From Bryobacterales bacterium (GTDB taxonomy: Bacteria > Acidobacteriota > Terriglobia > Bryobacterales > Bryobacteraceae): DNA of 64,000 nucleotides. This document shows, piece after piece, positions 18,210 through 29,326 of the stretch (its first letter is position 1; each line of letters begins with the position of its first letter). The stretch lies in NCBI GenBank assembly GCA_003135055.1, contig PLDF01000402.1, positions 16,828 to 80,827 of the forward strand. Direction: 5' to 3'. The position numbers and the translations under genes are program-made. A model generated the notes under the pieces. The model did no database searches, was not told where the DNA came from, and saw only the letters and a program-made list of their open reading frames with translations.

Positions 18210-18252
18210 GAGAAAGGCGTCTGTCATCGGACGGCCCCTCACGTTCTTAGTT

Positions 18253-18507
18253 CCCAGCTTAGTCGGTCATTTCATAAATACGCTAACGTATTTTTGGGCC
18301 GTTACCCGACTTTTATCGAGGAGGTTCAGTTTGCGCCAAAAACCAGACGACTTCACGACGGGCATCCAGACGGGCAAACTATAGCCGAATGCGTTATGGA
18401 CTTGTTCCGGGCGTGAGGAAACACCTCCGATAATGCCATAGCCAAGATCGGCATTCAGAACCCAAATAATACGTTAGTGTATTTATGAAATGGTGTACTA
18501 AGCTAGC
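18253..18507. mobile_element. MITE-like element with about 45-bp imperfect terminal inverted repeats
   Basis: The left arm (about 18253-18297) and right arm (about 18461-18507) are inverted copies. They share AGCTTAGT, then CATTTCATAAATAC, then CTAACGTATT and TTGGG, with few differences. The roughly 165-bp centre carries a 68-codon open reading on the minus strand (including NADLGYGIIGGVSS and GFWRKLNLLDKSRV) that was not recognised. No transposase is present, so this would be a non-autonomous element. It lies directly beside a fragment of the imuA/imuB junction. Confidence 0.5.
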
Positions 18508-18515
18508 CCAGCGAT

Positions 18516-18552
18516 GGAGCGGCGCATGTATTGCTGTCTCTGTGGTGACGGC
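18516..18552 (+). pseudogene. Fragment of an imuA-imuB junction
   Basis: These 37 bases match 21145-21181 (end of imuA and start of imuB) with 3 mismatches, including the ATGTATTGCTG that begins imuB. Similarity ends abruptly on both sides. It is the relic of a second imuA-imuB copy or of a recombination event. Confidence 0.65.
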
Positions 18553-18628
18553 AAGCTGATCGCGCGGGTATGCGCTCCGGAATGATTGCTGTCGCCGGAT
18601 CGGCGATTCCGCAGTGACGCATCGGCCG

Positions 18629-19041
18629 TTACACGAAGAGGTCGATCGGCACATGAAAGAATTCAGCCAGCCTTTTTGCCTGGCTCTTGCTGATGGACCG
18701 TCAACCACTCAGTACTTCGGTGGCGGCGCCTTTGTTGCCCAAAACAGGCCAAATGTCCTTGTGCTTTAGTCCACGTTCTTCCATAAGCGCATTTAGGGAC
18801 TCGTTCGGCGACACTTGGGGCAGAGGGTAATTCTTCTCTTCATAATCTTCGATGAGGAGCGTCAGCACTTCGGCGAGTGCTTCCTCCTCGGGTGACAGGT
18901 CATCGCGTTCGTCGGTTCGTCGAGCGCGAGCAGCGTTTCTGCAAACCGCGCACGCTCGGTCTCTGCGCGAATTGGCCGAGGGAGAGATCTCGCTAACAAT
19001 TCGGCATACACCGAATCCGTAATCTCATTGGTTGTGCTCAT
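18629..19041 (-). pseudogene. Decayed HigA-type antitoxin
   Basis: ATG 19041 opens MSTTNEITDSVYAELLARSL. After a frameshift near 18895-18910 the reading continues as LSPEEEALAEVLTLLIEDYE, NYPLPQVSP and then the helix-turn-helix NALMEERGLKHKDIWPVLGN. An in-frame TGA then interrupts VLSG-stop-RSISKSQAKRLAEFF, before the normal end HVPIDLFV (TAA 18629). The order of motifs is that of HigA-family antitoxins. The stop may come from CGA to TGA. Two lesions make it a clear pseudogene. Confidence 0.75.
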
Positions 19042-19325
19042 TGCTTCCAGTTCCCTTGCTATATTCGACATGGGTGAGGATGCAAGAGAATGAAAACGCG
19101 TTTGGTTCTTTAGTTGATTCGCGCGATCAACCTGTAGTTATTCCCGTGAACATTGAAGACGGTCCTTCTGCCAACGATATCGGCGTGAGCGAAATCACTC
19201 CTCACCTCGGCTAAAGAGCCCCAGTCGGCCCTTCTGGTAATGCGATACCAGTTCATCAGCGGCGCCAGTGCGTCATGGCGCCCTTCAGCAAACTTGAGAA
19301 TCGCTGGTTTGCTAATGACCCTCAT
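19025..19325 (-). pseudogene. Decayed HigB-type toxin
   Basis: ATG 19325 opens MRVISKPAILKFAEGRHDAL, then WYRITRRADWGSLAEVRSDF and the HigB signature VGRRTVFNVHGNNYRLIARI. A TAA at 19110 interrupts after IN, and the last conserved segment (ILTHVEYSK) lies in another frame ending at 19025. The toxin precedes its antitoxin and the ends overlap, as in intact higBA operons. Both genes are dead. Confidence 0.75.
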
Positions 19326-19400
19326 GTTTGAGTTTACAAAACGTAAACAATCACGTCGAGCTGCTGCAAGTCGACTCAACTTTTGACTGCCCCACCGCCT

Positions 19401-19475
19401 TTCTGCAAAATCAAGCGCTGGCAAAGAAAAGGCGAAATCATGAGTGCGGCGATTCTCAAAAAACAATTCGAACCA
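19401..19475 (+). pseudogene. Fragment copying the imuA leader and first codons
   Basis: About 75 bases aligning with 20451-20525. They share the leader TGCAAAA..TCAAG..CTGGC.AAGAAAAGGCGAAA, the ATG, and the codons for a Lys-Lys-Gln-Phe-Glu start. Similarity then fades, and no open reading frame continues. It lies between the dead higBA pair and the intact cassette, on the same strand as the real imuA. Confidence 0.65.
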
Positions 19476-19616
19476 GCTTTCCCATCGATTCTGCGCTCCC
19501 CAAAACAACGGTCACAGGACTTTGACTTTATTTTCGGGCCTTTCTAAAGCACTTAAGCCCTTCCGCGCCCCGCAGCCCCAAAAACGCCTGCTAGTGTCAA
19601 ATCGAGGATCGCTTCC

Positions 19617-20345
19617 ATGTTTCAGTCCACTCCCAAACAACGCGCGGCCAGCCGCGCCAACGCGCAAAAATCTACCGGACCGCGCACCACCGCGGGTAAG
19701 GCCGCATCCCGCTTCAACGCCCTGAAGCACGGCATCTATGCCGTTCACCAGATCATGTTCGATGAAACCCCCGAGGATCTCGCCGAGCTCGCCGCCGAAT
19801 ACCACGAGCTGTACAGCCCCGCCGATGCCCATGAGCGATCGCTCGTCGATACGCTCGTTGCAAACGAGTGGCGCATCCGCCGCATGCGCCGCGTCGAAGC
19901 CGGCCTCTGGGAGCACGCCAGCAACCTCTTCATAGTAAAAAATCTCGACACCACCACGACCTGCACTTCCGCCGAAGCCTTCGCCACCGATTCCGCCACT
20001 TTCGAGCGCCTCCAGCGGGTCGTCAGTTCCTGCGAGCGCGATTACCACCGCGCCCACAAAGAGCTAGTGGCGCGGGCCCATGGCCTGCGCACCCCGCAAC
20101 CCGAAACCGAGCCCGAAGCTGAGCCCCAGCCCGCCGAGCCCGCACCCACCCCGCAGTCCAAACCCGCTTCCACGTCCTCAGCTTCGTTCCACACATTTCC
20201 GAAAACCCCCGCTCCCGCCGCCCCCAAACCGCCTGTTGTTAACCCGGATGCCCCGCCGTTTACCCAGCCGGATGCCCCCGCAACCCCCGCTCAAAGCCGG
20301 CCGTCCGCCTCAAATCGCGACCTCAAACCGGATGAAAGCAATTGA
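19617..20345 (+). CDS. Acidobacterial repeat-family protein of unknown function
   Basis: A 242-residue protein that begins with a basic, conserved motif (RANAQKSTGPRTTAGKAASR, FNALKHGIYA) found in a family that is strongly multiplied in acidobacterial genomes. A helical middle follows (SLVDTLVANEWRIRRMRRVE, then a Cys in SSCERDYHRAHKEL). The C-terminal third (about residue 158 on) is a Pro/Ala/Glu-rich, disordered tail. ATG 19617 immediately precedes the conserved start. The gene lies between the imuA fragment and the genuine imuA. Function is unknown; the basic motif suggests nucleic-acid contact, which is inference only. The tail of another family member appears fused into the pseudogene at 33356-34614. 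Confidence 0.7.
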   Translation: MFQSTPKQRAASRANAQKSTGPRTTAGKAASRFNALKHGIYAVHQIMFDETPEDLAELAAEYHELYSPADAHERSLVDTLVANEWRIRRMRRVEAGLWEHASNLFIVKNLDTTTTCTSAEAFATDSATFERLQRVVSSCERDYHRAHKELVARAHGLRTPQPETEPEAEPQPAEPAPTPQSKPASTSSASFHTFPKTPAPAAPKPPVVNPDAPPFTQPDAPATPAQSRPSASNRDLKPDESN

Positions 20346-20490
20346 CGCCACATTCCAGGCAATTTTCAAGCAGCACCTAAACCGATAAACGCAACTTTTC
20401 AGGCGCTCCCGGTCGCTGAACACGGGAAGAGCTTGACGGCCCGCTACGCTTCCTGCAAAAATCAAGTACTGGCGAAGAAAAGGCGAAAAT

Positions 20491-21177
20491 ATGAGGGCGG
20501 CGCTTCTCAAAAAACAGTTCGAATCGGAGTTGGGCGGCCTGCTCGATTGGCAATCGCGGCCGGCGCCGGAAACCGTTCCCACGGGCATCGCCGAAGTCGA
20601 TGGCGCCATCGGCGGGCTGCCGCGTGGGAGCCTCACGGAGATCTTCGGACCGGCCTCTTCGGGGCGCACCAGCCTGCTGATTTCGATCCTGGCTGCCGCC
20701 ACGGCGCGGCAGGAATCGTGCGCGCTGGTGGATGCCGGGGACGCGTTCGACCCGGCGTCCGCAGAAGCTGCCGGCGTGCTGCTCAAGCGCGTGCTCTGGA
20801 TCCGCTGCGGCCACAATGCCGAACACGCGCTCAAGGCGGTCGATCTGCTGATTCAAGGCGGCGGATTCGGCCTGGTGGCGATGGATCTGGGCGATACGCC
20901 GCCGGCTATCGCGGGCCGCATCTCGATGGTTTCGTGGTTCCGGCTGCGGCGGGCGGTGGAATATACGCCAACCGTATTGGTCACCCTGGCGCGCCAATCG
21001 AACGCGAAAACCTGCGCATCGCTGATGCTCGAATGCGCGCGCGAAGGGGTATCGTGGACAGGCGCGTGGGACGGCGCGCGGCCCTGCTCGCGGCTGCTGC
21101 GCGGCATGTCCATCCGCGTGGCGCGGCGGAAACCTTCCGCAACAGGAGCGGCACATGTATTGCTGCCTCTGTGGTGA
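20491..21177 (+). CDS. imuA: ImuA-like RecA-fold protein of the mutagenesis cassette
   Basis: First gene of an imuA-imuB-dnaE2 cassette that carries out DNA-damage-induced, error-prone translesion synthesis. The 228-residue product has a degenerate RecA-type core: GIAEVDGAIGGLPRGSLTEI, a P-loop-like FGPASSGRTSLL, then LWIRCGHNAEHALKAVDLLI. It is shorter than RecA and lacks DNA-pairing loops. ATG 20491 is in a purine-rich leader. The stop overlaps the imuB start by 23 bases, implying translational coupling. A LexA box could not be identified with confidence. A fragment copying its leader lies at 19401-19475. Confidence 0.85.
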   Translation: MRAALLKKQFESELGGLLDWQSRPAPETVPTGIAEVDGAIGGLPRGSLTEIFGPASSGRTSLLISILAAATARQESCALVDAGDAFDPASAEAAGVLLKRVLWIRCGHNAEHALKAVDLLIQGGGFGLVAMDLGDTPPAIAGRISMVSWFRLRRAVEYTPTVLVTLARQSNAKTCASLMLECAREGVSWTGAWDGARPCSRLLRGMSIRVARRKPSATGAAHVLLPLW

Positions 21178-22588
21178 GGGCGACGGTCGCGGCAAAGGTC
21201 AAAGCGATCATGCGGAAGCCAAGCTGCTCGCGCTGGCATTCGAATTTTCGCCGGTGGTGGAGCGCAGCGCCGCGGACGCCGTCACATTCGACGCCTCCGG
21301 GCTCGACCGGCTGTTCGGACTGCCGCAGGACGTCGCCGCCGCGGTGGCGCGTCGCGCGGCCGAATCGCGGGTGAAGGCCAGCATCGCCATCGCATCGAAC
21401 CCCGACGCCGCCATCTGCGCGGCGCGCGGATTCTCCGGCGTCAGTATGATTCCGTATGGCGATGAAGCCAAGTTTTTGGGCGAGCTGCCGCTGAGGCTGC
21501 TGGCGCCATCGCCGGAATTGCAGGAGACGCTCGAACGGTGGGGCATACGGCGCTTTCGCGAATTGGGGGCGCTGCCGCCGTTGGGCATCGCGGAGCGGCT
21601 GGGTGCCGAGGGATTGCGGTTGCGCGAGCTGGCGCGCGGCGAGGTGGAGCGCAAGCTGCTGCCGCTCGAAGACGCGGCGCGATTCGAAGATGAAATCGAG
21701 CTGGAGTATCCGGTGGAGCTGCTGGAGCCGCTGGCGTTCCTGCTGGCGCGCTTGCTCAACGGATTGACCGGCAGCCTGGCCACGCGTGCGCTCGCCACTA
21801 ACGAGTTGCGTTTGCGTTTGCGCCTCGAAAACCGCACGACGCATGAGCGCACGCTACGGCTGCCCGTGCCGTCGCTCGACGCCAAAGCATTCTTGAAATT
21901 GATGCAGCTCGATCTGGAAGCACATCCGCCGCAAGCGCCCATCGTACATGTATGGATGGGCGCGAACCCGGTGAAGCCGCAGGCGGCGCAGAGCGGGCTC
22001 TTCATCCCGGCGGCGCCGGAGCCGGTGAAGCTGGAATTAACTCTGGCGCGGATCAAGGCGATCGTAGGGGAAAATCGCGCGGGCGTAGCGGAGCGCTTGA
22101 ACACGCACCGCCCGGACGCCTTCCGCATGATGGAATGCTCCTTGCATGTGGGGCAGGCTGGCAGCCCGCAGCGGGTTGTCAACCCGCTTGCCGACGCGCC
22201 CCACTCCGATCTGAGCCACGACCGTAAGGGAGTGGTTGCCGGCATAAGCAAAACATCCCACAGCCGGAAGGCCGGCCAGGGGGCCGGCCGCGGACCAGGG
22301 GGTCCGCCCTACTACGCTGCGCCACTGTCCGTATCCCTGGCATTGCGGCTCTTCCGCCCCCCACTCCCGGCGCGGGTAACAGTAGCCGCGCATGGCCCCA
22401 GCTATATCGCCGCCGAAAATATCCGCGGCAAAGTGATCGAGCTAGCCGGCCCCTGGCGCACCTCGGGCGACTGGTGGACGCTCGACCCCTGGCTGCGCGA
22501 TGAGTGGGACCTTGCGCTATCGGGCGGCGCGCTCTACCGTGTGTACTGCGAGCCGCGCGGCTGGTTCGTCGAAGGCAGTTATGACTGA
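21155..22588 (+). CDS. imuB: ImuB, catalytically inactive Y-family polymerase paralogue
   Basis: A 477-residue Y-family homologue that in known cassettes bridges the sliding clamp and DnaE2 rather than polymerising DNA. Recognisable are the palm-like start (FSPVVERSAADAVTFDASGL), a helix-hairpin region (RWGIRRFRELGALPPLGIAE, RLGAEGL) and the little-finger-like stretch around LRLRLRLENRTTHERTLRLP. The C terminus WRTSGDWWTLDPWLRDEWDL matches the ImuB tail. The catalytic acidic residues of active polymerases are not seen near the N terminus. Residues about 331-387 (bases 22144-22318) are encoded by dispersed repeats inserted in frame. dnaE2 starts 6 bases downstream. Confidence 0.85.
   Translation: MYCCLCGEGDGRGKGQSDHAEAKLLALAFEFSPVVERSAADAVTFDASGLDRLFGLPQDVAAAVARRAAESRVKASIAIASNPDAAICAARGFSGVSMIPYGDEAKFLGELPLRLLAPSPELQETLERWGIRRFRELGALPPLGIAERLGAEGLRLRELARGEVERKLLPLEDAARFEDEIELEYPVELLEPLAFLLARLLNGLTGSLATRALATNELRLRLRLENRTTHERTLRLPVPSLDAKAFLKLMQLDLEAHPPQAPIVHVWMGANPVKPQAAQSGLFIPAAPEPVKLELTLARIKAIVGENRAGVAERLNTHRPDAFRMMECSLHVGQAGSPQRVVNPLADAPHSDLSHDRKGVVAGISKTSHSRKAGQGAGRGPGGPPYYAAPLSVSLALRLFRPPLPARVTVAAHGPSYIAAENIRGKVIELAGPWRTSGDWWTLDPWLRDEWDLALSGGALYRVYCEPRGWFVEGSYD
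22144..22318. repeat. Composite of three dispersed repeats inserted in frame within imuB
   Basis: In order: a hairpin repeat like that at 35105-35155 (22144-22193), the GAGCC-CGACCGT-AGGGAG core (22213-22235), and a piece like the glnA-downstream element (about 22285-22310, GGACCAGGGGGTCCGCCC). The inserted stretch keeps the reading frame open and adds about 57 residues to ImuB. Confidence 0.7.
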
Positions 22589-22594
22589 GCGGTT

Positions 22595-25500
22595 ATGAGC
22601 GATGCCTACGTCGAGTTGCGCGCCCGCTCCGGCTTCAGCTTTCTCGAAGGCGGATGCGTGCCCGAGGAGCTCGCCGGCGCCTGCGCGCAATTCGATATGC
22701 CGGCCATGGCGCTGGTGGACCGCAACGGCGTCTATGGCGCGCCGCGCTTCCACATGGCGGCAAAGAAGGCCGGGGTGCGCGCGCATATCGGGTCGGAAAT
22801 TTCCTGCACGAATGGGCTGAGCTATCCTCTGCTCGCCGAAACCCGCGAAGGCTATCGAAATCTCTGCCGCTTAGTCACGCGCATGAAGCTGCGCGCCAAG
22901 AAAGGCGAAGGCGCGGCGACGCTCGATGAGCTGGCCGAATTCGCGCCCGGACTGATCTGCATCACGCGGCATCCGGACCAGCGCCTGCTCGATATCTTCG
23001 GCAAGCGCCATGGTGCGTGTTATCTATATGCCGATCTGCAACGCCACTCGATTCGCGGAGAAGAGGCCGAAAATCAGGCGATTGTGGAGCGCGCGCGGCG
23101 GCTGGGCATCCCGCTGGCGGCCACGAACAATCCCGCTTACGTCACGCCCGCGCAGCGCGAGCTGCTCGACGTCTTCACCTGCGTGCGCAATAAGACCACG
23201 CTCGCCGATGCCGGGCGGCTGCTTGAATCGAACTCCGAGCGCCGGGTCAAGGCTCCCGCTGAAATGGCGCGGCTTTTCGCCGATATTCCCGAAGCCATTG
23301 CGCACACCGCCGAAATATCGTCGCGGATCGAGTTCACGCTGGCCGATCTCGGCTACCGGTTTCCGCGCTATCCCGTGCCCGAAGGCGAGACCATGATGAA
23401 CTTTCTGCGCCAGCGCGCCGATGAAGGCGCGCGGCGGCGCTACAACCCTTACTACGAGCGCGCGCGGCGGCAGATCGAGCGCGAGCTGGCGCTGATTGAG
23501 AAGCTCGAGCTGCCGGGCTATTTCCTGATTGTGTGGGACATCGTGAAGTTCTGCCGCGAGAACGATATTCTGGCGCAGGGGCGCGGATCGGCCGCCAATA
23601 GCGCGGTCTGCTACGCGCTTGAAATCACGGCCGTCGATCCGGTGGGCATGGATCTGCTGTTCGAGCGCTTTCTCTCCGAAGAGCGCGGCGAGTGGCCCGA
23701 TATCGATATCGATCTTCCCAGCGGCGATAAGCGCGAGCGCGCCATTCAATACGTCTATCAACGCTTCGGCAAACTGGGCGCGGCCATGACGGCGAACGTC
23801 ATTACCTATCGCGGGCGCTCGGCCGCGCGCGAAGTGGGCAAGTCGCTGGGATTCGAAATTACCGCGCTCGAAAAGCTCTCCGCATTGGCGGGCGCGTGGG
23901 AATGGAAAGATCCGAAAGATACCACCGAGCGCAAATTCCGCGAAGCCGGCTTCGACCTCGCTCATCCGCGCGTGCGCAAATTCTTCGAGCTATACCAATT
24001 GGCGCAGGACATGCCGCGGCACCTGGGCCAGCACTCGGGCGGCATGGTGATCTGCCAGGGGCAGCTCGATTCCGTCGTGCCGCTCGAGCCCGCCACCATG
24101 CCGGGCCGCGTAGTAGTGCAGTGGGACAAAGAAGACTGCGCCGATATGGGGATCATTAAGGTGGATCTGCTGGGCCTGGGCATGATGGCGGTGATTGAAG
24201 ACACTATCAAGCTGATTCCCGAGGTTTACGGCGAAACGGTGGACCTGGGGCATCTGCCGCAGAACGACGCCGCGGTGTTTGAAGCGCTGCAAAAGGCCGA
24301 CACCATCGGCATGTTTCAGGTGGAGAGCCGCGCGCAGATGTCGTCGCTGCCGCGCATGATGCCGGAGAAATTTTACGACATCGTGGTGCAGGTGGCCATT
24401 ATCCGGCCGGGGCCGATTGTCGGCAAAATGGTGCATCCCTATTTAAACCGGCGGCAGGGCAGGGAGAAGCCCGATTGTTTGCACCCTTCGCTGGAACCGG
24501 TGTTGCGGCGTACGCTGGGGGTGCCGCTGTTTCAGGAGCAGTTGCTGAAGATGGCGATGATCGCGGCGGGTTTTACCGGCGGCCAGGCCGAAGAGCTGCG
24601 CCGCGCCATGGGTTTCAAGCGTTCCGAGAAGCGCATGGCCGATATCGAAGTGACCCTGCGCGCGGGCATGGACCGCAACGGCATTACGGGCAAAGCGCAG
24701 GACGCCATCGTGCAATCCATCACGGCGTTCGCGCTGTATGGATTTCCGGAATCGCACGCGGCCAGCTTCGCTCTGCTGGCGTATGCCAGCGCGTATTTGA
24801 AGTGCCACTATCTGGCGGCGTTCACGTGCGCCATGCTGAACAACCAGCCGATGGGGTTTTACTCGCCCGCCATCTTGATTAAAGACGCGCAGCGGCACAG
24901 GCTGCGCGTGCTGCCGGTGGATGTGCATGAATCGGACTGGCTGTGTACGGTAGCGGCGGGACATGCCTCGCCGCTGCGCCTCGGCTTGCGCTATGCCAGG
25001 GGACTGCGCGAAGAGGCTGCCCGCGCCATCTTGCGCGCGCGGCCGTTCACCAGCATCGACGATCTGGCGCTGCGCGTTCCCGAGCTGCGCAAGGACGAGA
25101 TCAACCGGTTGGCGGAGATTGGCGCGCTGAATTCGATCGGCGCATTGAACCCGAGCGGTGCGTTGGATTCGAGCGGCGCGCGGAATCCGAGCCAAAAGAT
25201 CCATCGCCGCGACGCGCTGTGGCAGGCGCAGCGCTCCATACGGCCGGTTGGTCCGCTGCTGGAATCGCTCGAAGAGAAAGACGGCGCCTCCCCGCTCACC
25301 CGCATGAACACCGAAGAGCGCCTGTGGGCGGATTACCGCGGGACGGGGCTGACGGTCGGCAAGCATCCCATGGCTTACCGCCGCGCGGAGATGGACGCGC
25401 TTGGGGTGATTCGCGCGGCCGATCTGGCGCGCGTGAAGGACGGCCGTATTGTCCGCATCGCCGGATCGGTGATCGTCCGCCAGCGTCCGGGCACGGCTAA

Positions 25501-25717
25501 GGGTTTCGTGTTTTTGAGCATGGAAGACGAGACCGGCATCATGAACGCGATCGTCAATCCGGGCACGTTCGACCGGTTCAAATTCGCAGTGCTGGGCGAG
25601 CCGTTCCTGATCATCGACGGCATATTGCAGAATCAGGACGGAGTGATTTCGGTGAAGGCCGGGCGCGTGGCGGCGTTGCGCGCGGGGGCGGCGTCGGCGT
25701 CGCACGATTTCCATTAG
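22595..25717 (+). CDS. dnaE2: Error-prone DNA polymerase III alpha subunit
   Basis: The polymerase of the mutagenesis cassette. The 1040-residue length is typical of DnaE2 (shorter than DnaE1, lacking the C-terminal tau-binding part). Domains: an N-terminal PHP domain (YVELRARSGFSFLEGG; ALVDRNGVYGA), palm with GRGSAANSAVCYALE and the catalytic acidic motif PDIDID (Asp369, 371, 373), KVDLLGLGMM, a fingers/tandem helix-hairpin region, and an OB fold near the end (VRIAGSVIVRQRPGTAKGFV). A degenerate 18-bp tandem repeat (about 25115-25195) encodes IGALNSIGALNPSGALDSSG between the hairpin region and the OB fold. It follows imuB by 6 bases. Confidence 0.95.
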   Translation: MSDAYVELRARSGFSFLEGGCVPEELAGACAQFDMPAMALVDRNGVYGAPRFHMAAKKAGVRAHIGSEISCTNGLSYPLLAETREGYRNLCRLVTRMKLRAKKGEGAATLDELAEFAPGLICITRHPDQRLLDIFGKRHGACYLYADLQRHSIRGEEAENQAIVERARRLGIPLAATNNPAYVTPAQRELLDVFTCVRNKTTLADAGRLLESNSERRVKAPAEMARLFADIPEAIAHTAEISSRIEFTLADLGYRFPRYPVPEGETMMNFLRQRADEGARRRYNPYYERARRQIERELALIEKLELPGYFLIVWDIVKFCRENDILAQGRGSAANSAVCYALEITAVDPVGMDLLFERFLSEERGEWPDIDIDLPSGDKRERAIQYVYQRFGKLGAAMTANVITYRGRSAAREVGKSLGFEITALEKLSALAGAWEWKDPKDTTERKFREAGFDLAHPRVRKFFELYQLAQDMPRHLGQHSGGMVICQGQLDSVVPLEPATMPGRVVVQWDKEDCADMGIIKVDLLGLGMMAVIEDTIKLIPEVYGETVDLGHLPQNDAAVFEALQKADTIGMFQVESRAQMSSLPRMMPEKFYDIVVQVAIIRPGPIVGKMVHPYLNRRQGREKPDCLHPSLEPVLRRTLGVPLFQEQLLKMAMIAAGFTGGQAEELRRAMGFKRSEKRMADIEVTLRAGMDRNGITGKAQDAIVQSITAFALYGFPESHAASFALLAYASAYLKCHYLAAFTCAMLNNQPMGFYSPAILIKDAQRHRLRVLPVDVHESDWLCTVAAGHASPLRLGLRYARGLREEAARAILRARPFTSIDDLALRVPELRKDEINRLAEIGALNSIGALNPSGALDSSGARNPSQKIHRRDALWQAQRSIRPVGPLLESLEEKDGASPLTRMNTEERLWADYRGTGLTVGKHPMAYRRAEMDALGVIRAADLARVKDGRIVRIAGSVIVRQRPGTAKGFVFLSMEDETGIMNAIVNPGTFDRFKFAVLGEPFLIIDGILQNQDGVISVKAGRVAALRAGAASASHDFH

Positions 25718-25728
25718 GGTCTATGCTA

Positions 25729-25742
25729 GACTAAGCTTAGTC
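25729..25742. promoter_or_regulatory. Palindromic operator of the vapBC operon
   Basis: A perfect 14-bp palindrome GACTAAGCTTAGTC, two bases upstream of the vapB start codon. A TATGCT box lies at 25722-25727 just before it. Antitoxins of this class bind palindromes in their own promoter; the position fits such autoregulation. Confidence 0.55.
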
Positions 25743-25744
25743 CT

Positions 25745-25984
25745 ATGAAGACCATGAACATTCATGCCGCGAAAACTCACTTTTCCAGCCTGGTGGCCGA
25801 AGTCGAGGCTGGCGAGGAGATCATTATCGCCAAAGCGGGGAAGCCCGTTGCGCGCTTGATGCCGTTGCAAAAAAACGATTTCCGCCGCTCATTCGGCGCG
25901 CTGAAAGGCCGCATCCACATGAAGGATAACTTTGACGATCCTCTGCCGCCGGAAATCGCGAATGCTTTTGGCATTGGGTCGTGA
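25745..25984 (+). CDS. Phd/YefM-type antitoxin
   Basis: A 79-residue antitoxin. The N-terminal DNA-binding fold of the Phd/YefM family is clear (MNIHAAKTHFSSLVAEVEAG, then EEIIIAKAGKPVARLMP). A flexible C-terminal toxin-binding tail follows (GALKGRIHMKDNFDDPLPPE). It neutralises the adjacent PIN-domain ribonuclease and probably represses the operon through the palindrome at 25729-25742. Its stop codon overlaps the toxin GTG start by four bases. The pair looks intact, unlike the other toxin-antitoxin remains in this window. Confidence 0.9.
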   Translation: MKTMNIHAAKTHFSSLVAEVEAGEEIIIAKAGKPVARLMPLQKNDFRRSFGALKGRIHMKDNFDDPLPPEIANAFGIGS

Positions 25985-26376
25985 ACTTCCTGCTCGATAC
26001 TCACGTTCTGATCTGGTGGATGGAAGGCAGCTCCAAAATAGGCAGACGGGCCAAAAAGGCGCTGCTCCATTCGGAAGCGGCGGTTTGGGTGAGCGCCGCA
26101 AACATCTGGGAGATATCGATCAAAGCTGCGCTCGGACGCTTGGATCCATTCGATCCGCCGGAGGATTGGACGCGAAAGCTGGTGAACGAATTGGGAGTGC
26201 GCTCTCTTTCCATAACGTTCGAGCATGCGGCAGCGGTCCTCAACCTTCCGCTCCATCACAACGACCCTTTCGACCGAATGCTGATCGCGCAAGCCCAATG
26301 TGAAAACCTTACGTTGCTAACGGTCGACCCATGGATGGACGCCTACGATGTCCGCACCGTCGACGCCTCCAGCTAA
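25981..26376 (+). CDS. vapC: VapC-type PIN-domain ribonuclease toxin
   Basis: A 131-residue PIN-domain endoribonuclease. It has the catalytic acidic residues in the usual order: Asp6 in LLDTHVLIWW, Glu in SAANIWEISIKAALG, and the Asp pair in HHNDPFDRMLIAQA. The final strand is LTLLTVDPWMDAY. The start is GTG 25981 within the antitoxin stop (GTGA). Known VapC toxins cut tRNA or rRNA; the target here is unknown. The pair may stabilise this chromosomal region. Confidence 0.9.
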   Translation: MNFLLDTHVLIWWMEGSSKIGRRAKKALLHSEAAVWVSAANIWEISIKAALGRLDPFDPPEDWTRKLVNELGVRSLSITFEHAAAVLNLPLHHNDPFDRMLIAQAQCENLTLLTVDPWMDAYDVRTVDASS

Positions 26377-26517
26377 GAGAAGAGCTACCGGCGCAGCTGA
26401 AAGCCGATCACGGTAGGCCGACCATTACCAATCGCCCATGCCGGTTTATCCCGGCGCTATCCACGCAGGGGCGCGCAGGGTGGCTAAGGAGATGATGCGG
26501 CGGCTGCCAGCGGGAAG

Positions 26518-26547
26518 TGTGGCGCTCCGCAGGGTGCGTGCGCCACA
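26518..26547. terminator. Hairpin TGTGGCGC-N14-GCGCCACA between vapC and ppdK
   Basis: Eight-base perfect arms at 26518-26525 and 26540-26547, between the convergent ends of vapC and ppdK, with no T-tract. The loop tail (GCAGGGTGCGTGCGCCAC) resembles that beside the palindrome at 4734. It could serve as a bidirectional terminator. No gene was recognised in 26377-26566. Confidence 0.4.
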
Positions 26548-26566
26548 ATCCGATATGCGCGCGTAT

Positions 26567-29311
<2,745 letters not shown>

Positions 29312-29326
29312 GAGTGTTTGTAGCTC

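Noticed and set aside
18253..19500. CRISPR array
   Set aside because: Repeats here are inverted arms and single fragments; there are no regularly spaced direct repeats with unique spacers, and no cas genes in the window.
24443..25714. A 423-codon minus-strand frame
   Set aside because: Antisense to dnaE2; Arg/Gln/His-rich shadow translation.
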